From JAVVEZ01 sp032250895 (GTDB taxonomy: Bacteria; Pseudomonadota; Gammaproteobacteria; Pseudomonadales; Pseudohongiellaceae): 64,000 nt of DNA. The DNA is taken from NCBI GenBank assembly GCA_032250895.1, contig JAVVEZ010000002.1:23948-87947 (forward strand). The letters are read 5' to 3'. Made by a program: the position numbers and the translations under genes. Shown here piece after piece: positions 32,326-41,027 of this stretch; position 1 is the stretch's first letter, and each line of letters opens with the position of its first letter. The notes under the pieces are model-generated. The model worked only from the letters and a program-made list of their open reading frames with translations, did no database searches and was not told the origin of the DNA.

Positions 32326-35300
32326 TGTTTAGCCGGATTATCCAGTTTGCGCTGAGTCAGCGCCTGATGACCTGTTTGTTTGCCCTGTTACTGGTGGGCT
32401 TCGGACTCAGGGCCATGCTTGATTTGCCCATAGACGCCTTTCCAGACATCTCGCCCACTCAAGTAAAAATCATCATGAAGGCGCCGGGCATGACGCCGGA
32501 AGAAGTGGAGACACTGATCACCCAGCCCATCGAGATCGAGTTGCTTGGCATTCCCGGACAGTCCATGCTGCGGTCAATTTCAAAATATGCCTTGACCTCC
32601 ATTACCCTGGATTTTGTCGAAGGCACCGATATTTATTGGGCGCGGCAGCAGGTGGCCGAACGTCTGAATACGGTTCTGGACAAGCTCCCTGCCGGCATCA
32701 GTGGTGGCCTGGCACCGATGAGCACCCCACTGGGGGATATGTACATGTTTACCGTTGAGAATGAACAACTGGCGATGGCGGAAAAGCGTTTTCTGCTGGA
32801 CTGGACGATCCGCCCGGCCCTGCGCACCGTACCGGGGGTTGCCGATGTCAATGCGCTGGGAGGTGTCGTCAAGACCTATGAAATAAGACCCAAACGGGAA
32901 ATCATGACCAAACTCGGTGTCAGCAATGAACGTCTGGTCAGCGCCCTGCAGATGAACAATCAGAATAACGGTGCCGGCCGTATCGATCAGGGGGAGGAGG
33001 CCTTGCTGGTCAGGGTCTCGGGCGCCATCGGCAGCCTGCAGGACATTGGCAATACCCTGGTTGAGAATGCGCAGGGACAAAGAATAGCCTTGTCGGAGCT
33101 TGCCGACATCTATATGGGAGAGCTGGAACGTTACGGTTCTGTCACCAGCAATGGCGGTACCGAAGCCGTGCAGGGACTGGTGATTGGCCTGCGCGGCGCC
33201 AATGCCCGCGAGGTGGTCGAAGGCGTGCAGAAAAAACTGGAGGAGGTGCAGGCGACCCTGCCCGCAGGTACCAGCATCGAGGTTTTTTATGATCGCCGGG
33301 TGCTGATCGAAAATGCCGTCAACACCGTGCTCAAATCCCTGCTCGAAGCCGTGGTGTTGGTGGTGATTCTATTGGGTCTGTTCCTTGGCAACATACGTGC
33401 GGCCGTTACCGTGGCCGTGGTCCTGCCCCTGTCGGCGCTGATCACCTTTCTGATGATGAGGCTGCTGGACATGTCCGCCAATCTGATGAGTCTGGGTGGT
33501 TTGGTCATCGCCATCGGCATGCTGGTCGATTCGGCCATCGTCATCGTTGAAAACATTGTGGCTTCGCTGGCGAGTCATCAGCACAGCAGGCGTCGACCGC
33601 CTCACCTGCACATTGTTTTCCGGGCGGTGAAGGATGTCGCGGTACCTGTGACTTCCGGCATCATCATCATTGTCATCGTGTTCCTGCCCCTGTTGACGCT
33701 GGAAGGACTGGAAGGCAAGTTGTTTGGCCCGGTGACGCTGACCATCGTCTTTGCGCTGCTCGGCGCGCTGCTGTTGTCATTGACGCTGATTCCGGTTATT
33801 GCATCCTTTCTGGTGAGCCCGCAGGCCCATGCCGAACCCTGGCTGAGCCGGAACCTGATTCGCCTGTACCGGCCATTGTTGAGCAAAAGTCTGGCCAAGC
33901 CGGGCCTGCTGCTGGGCGTGGCTGGCGCGCTGCTGCTGAGCTCGGTGATTATTTTTCCGCTGGTGGGCAAGACCTTCATGCCGACCATGGACGAGGGAGA
34001 CATCATTGTGCAGCTGGAATTCATTCCATCCATCAATCTTGCAAGCAGTACCCGCACCGTACAGAAAGTGGAACAAGCCCTGTTGAACGACATTCCGGAA
34101 ATAGTCCGGATCGTATCGCGCAGCGGTTCCGATGAACTCGGCATGGATCCCATGGGGCTGAATGAAACGGATATGTTTCTGCAACTCAAACCCCGCCCGC
34201 AATGGCGGGTCAACAGCAAGGAGGAGCTGGAAAGCCTGCTGCGTGATGTCATGGACAGATTTCACGGCATCAATTACGGCTTTACCCAGCCCATCGACAT
34301 GCGGGTATCGGAAATGCTCACCGGCTCCAGAGGCGATGTTGCCATCAAATTGTTTGGACCGGATCTGGACACACTGAACACCAGTATCCAGGAAATCTCA
34401 ATGGTAGTGGCAGGGGTCGATGGCAGCGTGGATACCATCGCCACGCTCAACGAGGGCGCGCAATATCTGCAAATCGATGTGGACCGTTATCAGGCCGGAC
34501 GTGTCGGCATCGATGCCGAGGAACTGCAAACCCGGCTGCGTACAGAAATAGAAGGCTTGCCGGTGGGCATGGTGGTGGAAAAAGGTGCGCGCGTGCCCCT
34601 GGTGCTGCGCTATCCCAGGCCGGCCGGCGATGGTCTGGAATTGCTCAGCAATACCCTGGTGAACCTGCCCGGTGGCGGTGTCATTGCGCTGGAGGAATTG
34701 GCCCGCATCAAGCGGGAGGAAGGCCCGGTCGTGATTTCCCGGGAGGCCGGACAACGCTTTGCCGTGTTGCGCACCAATGTCGAAGGGCGTGATCTGGTGG
34801 GTTTCGTCGAAGAAGCCAGGCAGGCCGTCGCGGATGCCGTGACGTTGCCCGAAGGCTATACCCTGCAATGGGGTGGCGAATTTGAAAACCAGCAGCGGGC
34901 CGCTGCCCGCCTGTCCCTGGTGGTGCCGGTGGCATTGGCGATGATCGCCCTTTTGCTGTTTGTGACATTCCGGTCAATCAAGCAAACGGTGATCATTCTG
35001 TCCAATATTCCCTTTGCGCTGACCGGTGGCATCATCGCGCTGTGGCTGACCGGTGAATTTCTTTCGGTGCCGGCATCGGTGGGTTTTATCGCCCTGCTCG
35101 GTATCGCCGTATTGAACTCAGTGGTGATGATGTCGCATTTCAATCATCTGATGGCCAAGGGGATGGCGGTGGCTGACGTGGTTACGGAAGGAGCGGTCCG
35201 GCGTTTGCGACCGGTCATCATGACGGCGTCCATTGCCGCCTTTGGGCTGGTGCCCCTGCTGATTGCCAGCGGGCCGGGTTCTGAAATCCAGCGCCCCCTG

Positions 35301-35411
35301 GCGGTGGTGGTCATCGGTGGGCTGATCAGTTCCACGCTGCTGACCTTGTTCCTGTTGCCGCTCATCTACAAGAAATTTCACCGTCAAGAACTAACAACAG
35401 GAGCCGTATAG
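32322..35411 (+). CDS. heavy-metal-type RND efflux pump (CzcA/CusA family)
   Basis: The 1029-residue pump has the HME-RND layout: 12 membrane helices with two large periplasmic loops. HME features include AFPDISPTQVKIIMKAPGM near the N-terminus and the helix-4 motif LVIAIGMLVDSAIVIVEN (about 393-411). That motif is closer to the CusA form (AIGAMVDAAIVMIEN) than to the DFG-type motif of CzcA, so monovalent cations or an unassigned HME subgroup are possible. DUF3240 and the two-component system next to it resemble czc loci. The ion cannot be decided by eye. Confidence 0.9.
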   Translation: MMFSRIIQFALSQRLMTCLFALLLVGFGLRAMLDLPIDAFPDISPTQVKIIMKAPGMTPEEVETLITQPIEIELLGIPGQSMLRSISKYALTSITLDFVEGTDIYWARQQVAERLNTVLDKLPAGISGGLAPMSTPLGDMYMFTVENEQLAMAEKRFLLDWTIRPALRTVPGVADVNALGGVVKTYEIRPKREIMTKLGVSNERLVSALQMNNQNNGAGRIDQGEEALLVRVSGAIGSLQDIGNTLVENAQGQRIALSELADIYMGELERYGSVTSNGGTEAVQGLVIGLRGANAREVVEGVQKKLEEVQATLPAGTSIEVFYDRRVLIENAVNTVLKSLLEAVVLVVILLGLFLGNIRAAVTVAVVLPLSALITFLMMRLLDMSANLMSLGGLVIAIGMLVDSAIVIVENIVASLASHQHSRRRPPHLHIVFRAVKDVAVPVTSGIIIIVIVFLPLLTLEGLEGKLFGPVTLTIVFALLGALLLSLTLIPVIASFLVSPQAHAEPWLSRNLIRLYRPLLSKSLAKPGLLLGVAGALLLSSVIIFPLVGKTFMPTMDEGDIIVQLEFIPSINLASSTRTVQKVEQALLNDIPEIVRIVSRSGSDELGMDPMGLNETDMFLQLKPRPQWRVNSKEELESLLRDVMDRFHGINYGFTQPIDMRVSEMLTGSRGDVAIKLFGPDLDTLNTSIQEISMVVAGVDGSVDTIATLNEGAQYLQIDVDRYQAGRVGIDAEELQTRLRTEIEGLPVGMVVEKGARVPLVLRYPRPAGDGLELLSNTLVNLPGGGVIALEELARIKREEGPVVISREAGQRFAVLRTNVEGRDLVGFVEEARQAVADAVTLPEGYTLQWGGEFENQQRAAARLSLVVPVALAMIALLLFVTFRSIKQTVIILSNIPFALTGGIIALWLTGEFLSVPASVGFIALLGIAVLNSVVMMSHFNHLMAKGMAVADVVTEGAVRRLRPVIMTASIAAFGLVPLLIASGPGSEIQRPLAVVVIGGLISSTLLTLFLLPLIYKKFHRQELTTGAV

Positions 35412-35704
35412 TGTCCATTACCTTGCTGATACTGAATGCACCGCCGGAATTGGAAGAGGATCTGGTGGATTATCTGTTGTCCCTGCCTGTCGTGGAAGGC
35501 TTCACCTCCTATCAGGTGAATGGCCATGGCGAGAACAGCAATTTGTCTGTCGCCGAACAGGTCAGTGGCAGGCGCCGGCGGATTCAATATGAGTTGCTGA
35601 CAGGGGAAAATGCCGTGGCCGAGATATTGGCGGGTATCGCCGCCAATGTGGGCAGGGATATCGTCTACTGGCAGCAGGCGGTATTCAATTCAGGCCGAAT
35701 TTAA
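35411..35704 (+). CDS. DUF3240 small PII-like protein
   Basis: This 97-residue protein starts at GTG 35411, overlapping the pump stop by one base (TAGTG). Features match DUF3240: MSITLLILNAPPELEEDLVD, LLSLPVVEGFTSYQVNGHG, LSVAEQVSGRRRRIQYELL. DUF3240 proteins are found after CzcA-type pumps and are thought to have a PII-like ferredoxin fold; a role as metal or small-molecule sensor for the pump is inferred. It closes the four-gene efflux operon. Confidence 0.8.
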   Translation: MSITLLILNAPPELEEDLVDYLLSLPVVEGFTSYQVNGHGENSNLSVAEQVSGRRRRIQYELLTGENAVAEILAGIAANVGRDIVYWQQAVFNSGRI

Positions 35705-35718
35705 AGCAGGTTCCATAC

Positions 35719-36160
35719 TCAGGGCAGCAAAAGGCAGGCGGTTGAGAACCCCGTCGGCTCATCAATATGGTAGACAAGCGCGAGTTCGCCAGGACCAAGA
35801 TGGGATTGAATACTGTCTATATTCAGGACATTGGGCGTTATTTTCAGGTCGGCTGGGGTAATGCCGGGGGCAAAAGCACGGTAGTTCTCCTCGCTTTGAA
35901 ACAAGAGCCTTTCGGGTTCCGATACATTGCGGCCTTCCAATGATGCCCGGGTGCTTGTTCAGAAAGGTCGAGATGCCTCGATCGATAAGCTGATTGAAAT
36001 AATCATTCAATATTATTTCCTGAACGCTGAAGATTGCGTGGCTGCGTGCCAGTTCATAAAGTTCACGCCCGGATTGCCCGGCAGGAACTTCCCCGTTTCT
36101 TATTGGAATAGGCCATTCTTGTTGGTTTTCCGGATTCCCGACAGCAGTCGTTTGCCTGCC
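35719..36160 (-). pseudogene. decayed gene remnant, possibly of a CHAT-domain protein
   Basis: Two overlapping minus-strand frames carry protein-like sequence that joins only after a frameshift near 35940-35950. The upstream part (about 36120-35945) reads GQSGRELYELARSHAIFSV, then IDRGISTFLNKHPGI. The downstream part (35940-35719) reads LLFQSEENYRAFAPGITPAD, then LGPGELALVYHIDEPTGFST and stops. The last stretch resembles the linker and first strand of CHAT protease-like domains (LxPxxALVxYxxxE). Everything after it is missing. CHAT/TPR genes often neighbour ECF sigma units like the one starting at 36263. Remnant likely; CHAT identity tentative. Confidence 0.4.
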
Positions 36161-36262
36161 TGATCGAGCCGGTCTGCTACCTGTTCATGGTCTGACCCAT
36201 CGGCTATACTATGTGCTCGCTTCCATGGGCAGTCAAGCAAGAATACAAGAATACAAGAATAT

Positions 36263-36856
36263 ATGGCTACTGATAATACTGCGACATCTACCGAGATTGT
36301 GACAGGTATCAATAGCGGTGATCGGAATTTTGAGACTCTGCTCATTCAAAAATATGGCAAGACCCTGCTGTATATTCTTGAAAGACGAACTCATGACAAG
36401 GACCTGGCACAGGATATTTGCCAGGAAACCTTCAGGATATTGATCGAAAAGTTCAGGGTTGGCACCATCGATGAGCCGGAGCGGCTGGCGGGCTATATCC
36501 AGCAGACCGCGATCAACCTGCTGATAGCGGAGAGGCGGAAAACGCAACGACGGAAAACCGATATCGACAGCGAGGCCCTGGATGCTGTTTCCGATCGCCG
36601 GGCAACGCCGCACGATGAAATTGCGCTGATGCGGCTCAGGAAAGCCGTCCGGGAGGCGATTCTTGCACTGCACAATGAACGGGATAAGGAAATACTGTAC
36701 CGCTATTACATCGAGGAACAGGACAAGGAGCAGGTCTGTGGCGCCATGACTCTGGATTTTCGGCATTTCGACAAGGTGATTTCGCGGGCCAGAAGCAGAT
36801 TGAAAGCGGTGCTGGAAGCAAACAACGATGATGTGATACAGGAGGAGTTGACTTGA
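36263..36856 (+). CDS. ECF-like RNA polymerase sigma factor
   Basis: The 197-residue protein shows sigma-70 region 2 (FETLLIQKYGKTLLYILERR, KDLAQDICQETFRILIEKF, RLAGYIQQTAINLLIAERRK) and region 4 (LRKAVREAILALHNERDKEI, YYIEEQDKEQVCGAMTLDFRHFDKVISRARSRL). The linker is short, as in ECF factors. No clear ribosome site precedes the ATG; the leader is A-rich with repeated AATACAAG. A membrane anti-sigma factor gene follows. Its target promoters may include its own and those of the exported genes nearby, but no shared promoter motif is evident. Confidence 0.85.
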   Translation: MATDNTATSTEIVTGINSGDRNFETLLIQKYGKTLLYILERRTHDKDLAQDICQETFRILIEKFRVGTIDEPERLAGYIQQTAINLLIAERRKTQRRKTDIDSEALDAVSDRRATPHDEIALMRLRKAVREAILALHNERDKEILYRYYIEEQDKEQVCGAMTLDFRHFDKVISRARSRLKAVLEANNDDVIQEELT

Positions 36857-36886
36857 TCCGGTTGCAAGGGTGAATCCGTATATTTC

Positions 36887-36960
36887 GTCATTCTGGCGCA
36901 AGTCGGCATCCAGTTTTTCCAGACTGGATTCACTGGGCCCCGGCTTGCGCCGGGGTGGCG
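36887..36960 (+). repeat. dispersed inverted repeat, copy D (long form)
   Basis: It starts GTCATTCTGGCGCAAGTCGG and ends CCGGCTTGCGCCGGGGTGGC, so the two ends are inverted copies; inside lies a small inverted pair CCAGTTTTTCCAGACTGG. It is a two-ended version of the repeat seen elsewhere and fills the gap between the sigma and anti-sigma genes. Confidence 0.6.
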
Positions 36961-37019
36961 AGGGCATATCAGGCGCCTTTGACTTTGCCCCCTCTTGGTT
37001 CGTGGTGTGGTTTATTGTT

Positions 37020-37661
37020 ATGAATAATACTATGAATGAACAGTATCTGAACGAGCATGAGGTCATCCACCGCTATCTCGTTGACAAGCTGCCGGATGAT
37101 GAGCGGGATGCCTTCGAGGTTTATCTGCTCGAACACCCGGAACTTCTCGATGAGATCGAGGCTGCCCGGCACATCCAGAATGCCTTCAAGGCCAATGCCG
37201 GTTTACTGAAGAAGAGCCGCTTTCCCGCCTGGCTGACGGCAAGGTCGGGGCAGGGCCTGCTGGCAGCGGCGGCCTGTCTGGTGGTCGCCGTCGTGATCGT
37301 TTTCAGGCTCCCGCAACAAAATGCCGACTTGCCCTTGCAGCCGCCGGTGATCCTGGAAACCCTCCGGGGCCAGGGTGATGACATCATCCAGGTCAGTGGT
37401 ACGCCGCTGGTACAATTTCTGATCGACGTGGGTCCTCCGGCATTGTCTGAAGAGCTCAGCTACTCTCTGGACATCGTGCAGGAGGCCGACGGTAGCACGC
37501 TTGCCACTGCGCAAGGTCTGCATGTCGATCAGGACGGCTGGCTGCTGTTCAGCCTGAGTGATCAGCGCACGCCATTGCAGGGGCTCTACCGCGTCCGTGT
37601 CGTTCAGGAAGGCAGGAATGTCATGGTGGGAGAGTACCGCGTGGACTTTACTGCGGAATAA
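37020..37661 (+). CDS. membrane anti-sigma factor
   Basis: I start at ATG 37020 (213 residues) because the longer frame from 36870 would translate the dispersed repeat. A cytoplasmic part (about 1-70: EVIHRYLVDKLPDDERDAFEVY, HPELLDEIEAARHIQNAF) matches the short helical N-domain of anti-sigma proteins, without the His-Cys-Cys zinc triad. A membrane helix follows (about 79-97, LLAAAACLVVAVVIVF), then a ~110-residue beta-rich outer domain. It should hold the sigma factor at the membrane until a periplasmic signal. An ATG at 37032 is an alternative start. Confidence 0.75.
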   Translation: MNNTMNEQYLNEHEVIHRYLVDKLPDDERDAFEVYLLEHPELLDEIEAARHIQNAFKANAGLLKKSRFPAWLTARSGQGLLAAAACLVVAVVIVFRLPQQNADLPLQPPVILETLRGQGDDIIQVSGTPLVQFLIDVGPPALSEELSYSLDIVQEADGSTLATAQGLHVDQDGWLLFSLSDQRTPLQGLYRVRVVQEGRNVMVGEYRVDFTAE

Positions 37662-37696
37662 ACCGCTTTCCCGTATGCCTTTGTGTATCAACGAGC

Positions 37697-38608
37697 TTAA
37701 CGCGCCAGCCTTGCGCGGAAGAGGATTTCAAAGGTCCCTTGCGCATGTTCCACGAGGTTCAGGAAGGCAAGGGCGGACCGGTCTCCGGGCATCTCCCGCA
37801 CCCAGCTCTGGCCGATGCTGAGTTCCCCGTCCCCTTCGGCATCGAGCCGCCAGCCCTGAGCCTCGAACTGAGGGGCGAAGTGAAGGGCAAGCTCCGCGAG
37901 GGAGTACGCGGGATTGATCAGGAGGGCATCGGCCCGCCGTTCCTCATTGCCACCACTGCCACCACGGCTAAGTCCGCCTTCCGGCAGCGCCAGCTGTGGC
38001 AGGATGCTGGCGAGGGGACCCGTATCACGTGAACGAAAATTCGCGCGTTGCTCCCGCTCCCGCTGCCGCTCGCAGTAGGAGGCCGCCGGGCGGCGGTCGA
38101 CGGGCGTCCTGGAGACTGAAAGTGTGCCGTTTTCGGGAAGGAATTGAAAACGCAGAAGGCCCAACTGGTCGTGGCAAAGTTCCCTGGAGGCGTAGCCTGT
38201 ACGGTTGGCCGATGCCTGATTCGAGGGCGGAACAAATATCCCGGGGGGGACGATGTATGAATTCTCCCATTCCTGCCAGCCTTCCCGGGCGAGGAAGACC
38301 TCGATCAGCGCCTCCTGGGCCTCCCGCTCCCCAAGGGAAGTGGAAAAGACGACGACCTGGCGGCCCCCACCTAAATCATTGGCACCCGCCAGGCGCAGGC
38401 CCTGGGGTATCTCGATGGCCGGAAAGTCTGCTGGCAGGTCGTTACGCATGTTCCCGCCGCCGGTAAAATAGCGCACCAATTCTATGGGAATGTCGCCGTC
38501 GAAGGTCTCCGGAGAGGCCTCCTCTTCCTCCGCGGGAAGCACGCTGCTCCCACAAAGCAGGAGAGCGACAAGCACGCACTGCGGTCCAGCTTGATTCAGA
38601 TATTTCAT
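37697..38608 (-). CDS. exported protein, paralogue 1 of 3 in a tandem family
   Basis: The start at ATG 38608 has GGGAGGA 5-6 bases upstream; longer frames lack a site. The 303-residue product has a signal peptide (MKYLNQAGPQCVLVALLLCG). Features shared with the next two genes are PIELVRYF near the mature N-terminus, DFP..E.PQGLRLAGA, LAREGWQEW, LCHDQLG followed by a second Cys in CERQ, a central LPQLALP, and a C-terminal HFAPQFEAQGWRLD unit ending in a beta-rich tail. The two GW units suggest an internal duplication. Function unknown; convergent with the anti-sigma gene. Confidence 0.7.
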   Translation of the reverse strand: MKYLNQAGPQCVLVALLLCGSSVLPAEEEEASPETFDGDIPIELVRYFTGGGNMRNDLPADFPAIEIPQGLRLAGANDLGGGRQVVVFSTSLGEREAQEALIEVFLAREGWQEWENSYIVPPGIFVPPSNQASANRTGYASRELCHDQLGLLRFQFLPENGTLSVSRTPVDRRPAASYCERQREREQRANFRSRDTGPLASILPQLALPEGGLSRGGSGGNEERRADALLINPAYSLAELALHFAPQFEAQGWRLDAEGDGELSIGQSWVREMPGDRSALAFLNLVEHAQGTFEILFRARLAR

Positions 38609-38649
38609 GACTGTCCTCCCGTCAGGCGCAGTGTCATTCATTCGAAATA

Positions 38650-39630
38650 TTAAAGCGATACCAGCCTGAATTCGAGAATATAGCGCCCATCCCCAGACGA
38701 CAGGATGGTCAACACGCCCCGCAATTCCGTGTCGTCTTCCGTACTGCGTGCCCAGACGCCGCCAGCCGTCACGGCGTTGCGCCAACCATCCTGCTGCGAC
38801 CATTCCTGCGCAGTGAGTTGTGCCTCGAAGTGGGCATAGACCCGTTCGGCTTCCCAGTCGATAGCGAGGCCGGTGCGCGTGCGCGTCTCGTTTCGCCCCA
38901 AGGTGGAGATGCCGCCCGTGGGACCGGCGTGGCGGCCGCCGAAATCAGCCTCCCGGGGCAGCTCCAGGCGGGGCATGAGCTCGGCCAGTCCGTTGCCCTG
39001 AATGCGCCTGGTGACGGTGGTCTGGAGCCGCGCCTCGGCCTGTTCCTGGCAGGTTTGGAAGGAGCCGCTGACAGGAGAGAGACTCCGGCGCAGGGTCACA
39101 AGATTCCCGCCGCCGCTGTCCTGGAACGTCATCTGCAGGTTGTCGTGTTCGTCATGGCAGAACTGTTCGGGAAATGGCGGTAAGGTCTGTCCAGGAGGAT
39201 CGAGAAAGCCGGCTTGGGCTTGTGTCGGAGGGACCGACAGATGTACCCAGCCCTCTTGCCCCAGGGCGGCTTCCATCGCCGCGACCGCCGCGCCCTCGCC
39301 GAGATCCGTTTCGAGGTACAGCCTTTGACGGAAGGGCTGATTCGCCGCGCCCACCGCGCCCAGCACCCTGAAACCTGCAGGCGCCGAGTTCACGGGGAAG
39401 TCTTCCGGAATATCCCGGTAGATTCCGCCTTCCTCGCCCGGCGCGAAGCCCAGCATGAGCCTTACCAGATCGATCGGAACAACATCCTCGAATTCGCTCG
39501 CCGCAGGTACGAATGGAGCGGTCATGAGGGCGGCCAGCCCCAATATTGCACCAGCGACGCGACGGCTCCAGGGCACTGTCCACGCCAGTCCACGGACCCG
39601 CATTGTTTTCAGCGCTTTTTTCATGTTCAT
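38650..39630 (-). CDS. exported protein, paralogue 2 of 3 in a tandem family
   Basis: The 326-residue product has a basic N-terminus and a hydrophobic signal (VAGAILGLAALMTAPFVPAA). It repeats the family plan: PIDLVRLM, DFPVNSAPAGFRVLGAVG, GQEGWVHL, FCHDEHD then Cys in CQEQ, MPRLELP, and AHFEAQLTAQEWSQQDGW with a WARS strand. It has a longer stretch (FAPGEEGGI) after the first motif than its neighbours. It lies 41 bases upstream of paralogue 1 and is probably co-transcribed. I recognise no named domain. Confidence 0.68.
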   Translation of the reverse strand: MNMKKALKTMRVRGLAWTVPWSRRVAGAILGLAALMTAPFVPAASEFEDVVPIDLVRLMLGFAPGEEGGIYRDIPEDFPVNSAPAGFRVLGAVGAANQPFRQRLYLETDLGEGAAVAAMEAALGQEGWVHLSVPPTQAQAGFLDPPGQTLPPFPEQFCHDEHDNLQMTFQDSGGGNLVTLRRSLSPVSGSFQTCQEQAEARLQTTVTRRIQGNGLAELMPRLELPREADFGGRHAGPTGGISTLGRNETRTRTGLAIDWEAERVYAHFEAQLTAQEWSQQDGWRNAVTAGGVWARSTEDDTELRGVLTILSSGDGRYILEFRLVSL

Positions 39631-39738
39631 GTGCTTTCTCCCTTTGATGTTTTCCCTGTCGCCGTGGCTCCTCGATCCCCGGCCAGGCAGCCAGGGTTCA
39701 CATTGCTCCCTGCCTCTCGGAGAAGAAACCGTCAGGCA

Positions 39739-40671
39739 TCATTCCAGTGCTTGCACGATGAGTTTGACAGAGAGAATGTCCTGCTCCTCCCCGGTTCTCC
39801 CCCTGAGCCCTATGACGTCATTCAGGTTTCCCCGGGTGATCAGCAGGGTGGTCATGAGTCTGTCGCCATTTTCCACGCTACGTGTCCAGTTGCCGCCCGC
39901 GGTCATCTCACCGGTCCATTCGGCGTCCGCTTCCCAGTCCTGCTCGCGCATCTGCCCGGCGTAATGGGCCAGGAGTTCGCCAGGAGAAAGCCCCCCGCCA
40001 AACACCATACCTCCTGTCTCATGACGGTTTCCTCCGGAACTGACGAAACCGAGGACGGCCCCTTCCGCAAACGGCGTGGAAGATCCCGGCGCGGTCAGCG
40101 CCGGAATGAAAGCTATCGCGGGATTGAAGGCCGGTCTTTCTGGAGAACGCGGCGCCAACAGGTTACGCCGCTGCTCTTCGCAACTTGTCCGATGCGGAGA
40201 GGCTCCATAGTCGAAGCGTTGCAGATAGATGCGGTTCTCCACGCCGGTGTAGCCGCGCACCTCCAGCCGGCCAAGGTCGTCGTGGCAAAGCGTTACGGGC
40301 CTGGGGATGCCGTTGTCGGGGATGATAAAACCGGTCTCGCGCGTGGATCCCGGTGGTGCGGGCAGTTCCATCCAGCCTTTCGCTACCATGGCTTGAATCA
40401 CGGCGCGCTGGGCCTCGTCGCTCTCGGGGGCGCTGCGCAGGATCACGCGCTGCACGTTTTCCCGGTCGTGGGAGCCCATGACGCGGAGCCCATCAGGGAG
40501 AGTGAAAGAAGGAAAATCCGGGGGCATCCCCCGGTACAGGATTCCGCCGCCGGCGAAAGCGCGGACCAGTTCGGCGGGCACGAAAACATCGAGCTGCGCG
40601 GCCTGCACGCACGGCAGGGCCAGGACGCCAGCCAAACCCATAAACGCCAATCCCCTGCGGCTATGATTCAT
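39739..40671 (-). CDS. exported protein, paralogue 3 of 3 in a tandem family
   Basis: The start at ATG 40671 (310 residues) has GAGGGG 7 bases upstream and leads directly into a signal peptide (GLAFMGLAGVLALPCVQA). Shared features: VPAELVRAFAGGG, DFPSFTLPDGLRVMGS, VAKGWMEL, LCHDDLG then Cys in CEEQ, IPALTAP, and AHYAGQMREQDWEADAEW with WTRS. It is the promoter-proximal member of the array, 108 bases upstream of paralogue 2. The conserved Cys pair probably forms a disulfide in the periplasm (inference). Confidence 0.68.
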   Translation of the reverse strand: MNHSRRGLAFMGLAGVLALPCVQAAQLDVFVPAELVRAFAGGGILYRGMPPDFPSFTLPDGLRVMGSHDRENVQRVILRSAPESDEAQRAVIQAMVAKGWMELPAPPGSTRETGFIIPDNGIPRPVTLCHDDLGRLEVRGYTGVENRIYLQRFDYGASPHRTSCEEQRRNLLAPRSPERPAFNPAIAFIPALTAPGSSTPFAEGAVLGFVSSGGNRHETGGMVFGGGLSPGELLAHYAGQMREQDWEADAEWTGEMTAGGNWTRSVENGDRLMTTLLITRGNLNDVIGLRGRTGEEQDILSVKLIVQALE

Positions 40672-40824
40672 GTCCAAGCCCCTCTGTCGCGTTACTGACT
40701 TGAGGTGACAGCCGACCGGCATCCCACACATCGTTGCATGGTTCTTCGCCTGATGGCCGTGTATGCCAGGCAATTGTGCCATGGCTCCCGGGAGTGGTCA
40801 ACGCAGTTCCAGGGAAGGTCCTAC

Positions 40825-40873
40825 GTCATCCCCGCGTAGCAGGCTGTACAAAAACTATCTGCGTGGGGATGAC
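40825..40873 (+). repeat. dispersed GC-rich repeat, copy E (inverted ends)
   Basis: GTCATCCCCGCGTAG at one end and CTGCGTGGGGATGAC (read across 40858-40873) at the other are near-perfect inverted copies around a short A-rich centre. It sits downstream of the tRNA-Thr gene. Confidence 0.55.
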
Positions 40874-40933
40874 GGTCAGGTGAATTCAGAGGTGGCCCAC
40901 AAGACAGCGATGAGCGTGGGTTTGTTGGCATAA

Positions 40934-41009
40934 TGGTGCCGGTGGGCGGACTCGAACCGCCGACCCACGCATTACGAATGCGTTGCTCTGCCAACTGAGC
41001 CACACCGGC
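40934..41009 (-). tRNA. tRNA-Thr(CGU)
   Basis: Read on the minus strand, the cloverleaf is complete: acceptor GCCGGTG paired with CACCGGC, D-arm GCTC...GAGC, anticodon stem ACGCA/TGCGT with loop TTCGTAA (anticodon CGT, threonine), T-arm GGCGG TTCGAGT CCGCC, discriminator A and encoded CCA. It lies 63 bases downstream of purA. Confidence 0.95.
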
Positions 41010-41027
41010 ATATACGGAAGGGATACT

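Noticed and set aside
36887..36960. Inverted repeat considered as an IS end or CRISPR unit
   Set aside because: No transposase, no regular spacing and no spacers; it matches the dispersed repeat family instead.
36870..37019. 50-codon upstream extension of the anti-sigma gene
   Set aside because: It translates the dispersed repeat at 36887-36960 and adds no domain.
39214..40698. 494-residue plus-strand frame
   Set aside because: It runs antisense across two of the exported paralogues and their spacer, which have signal peptides and ribosome sites.
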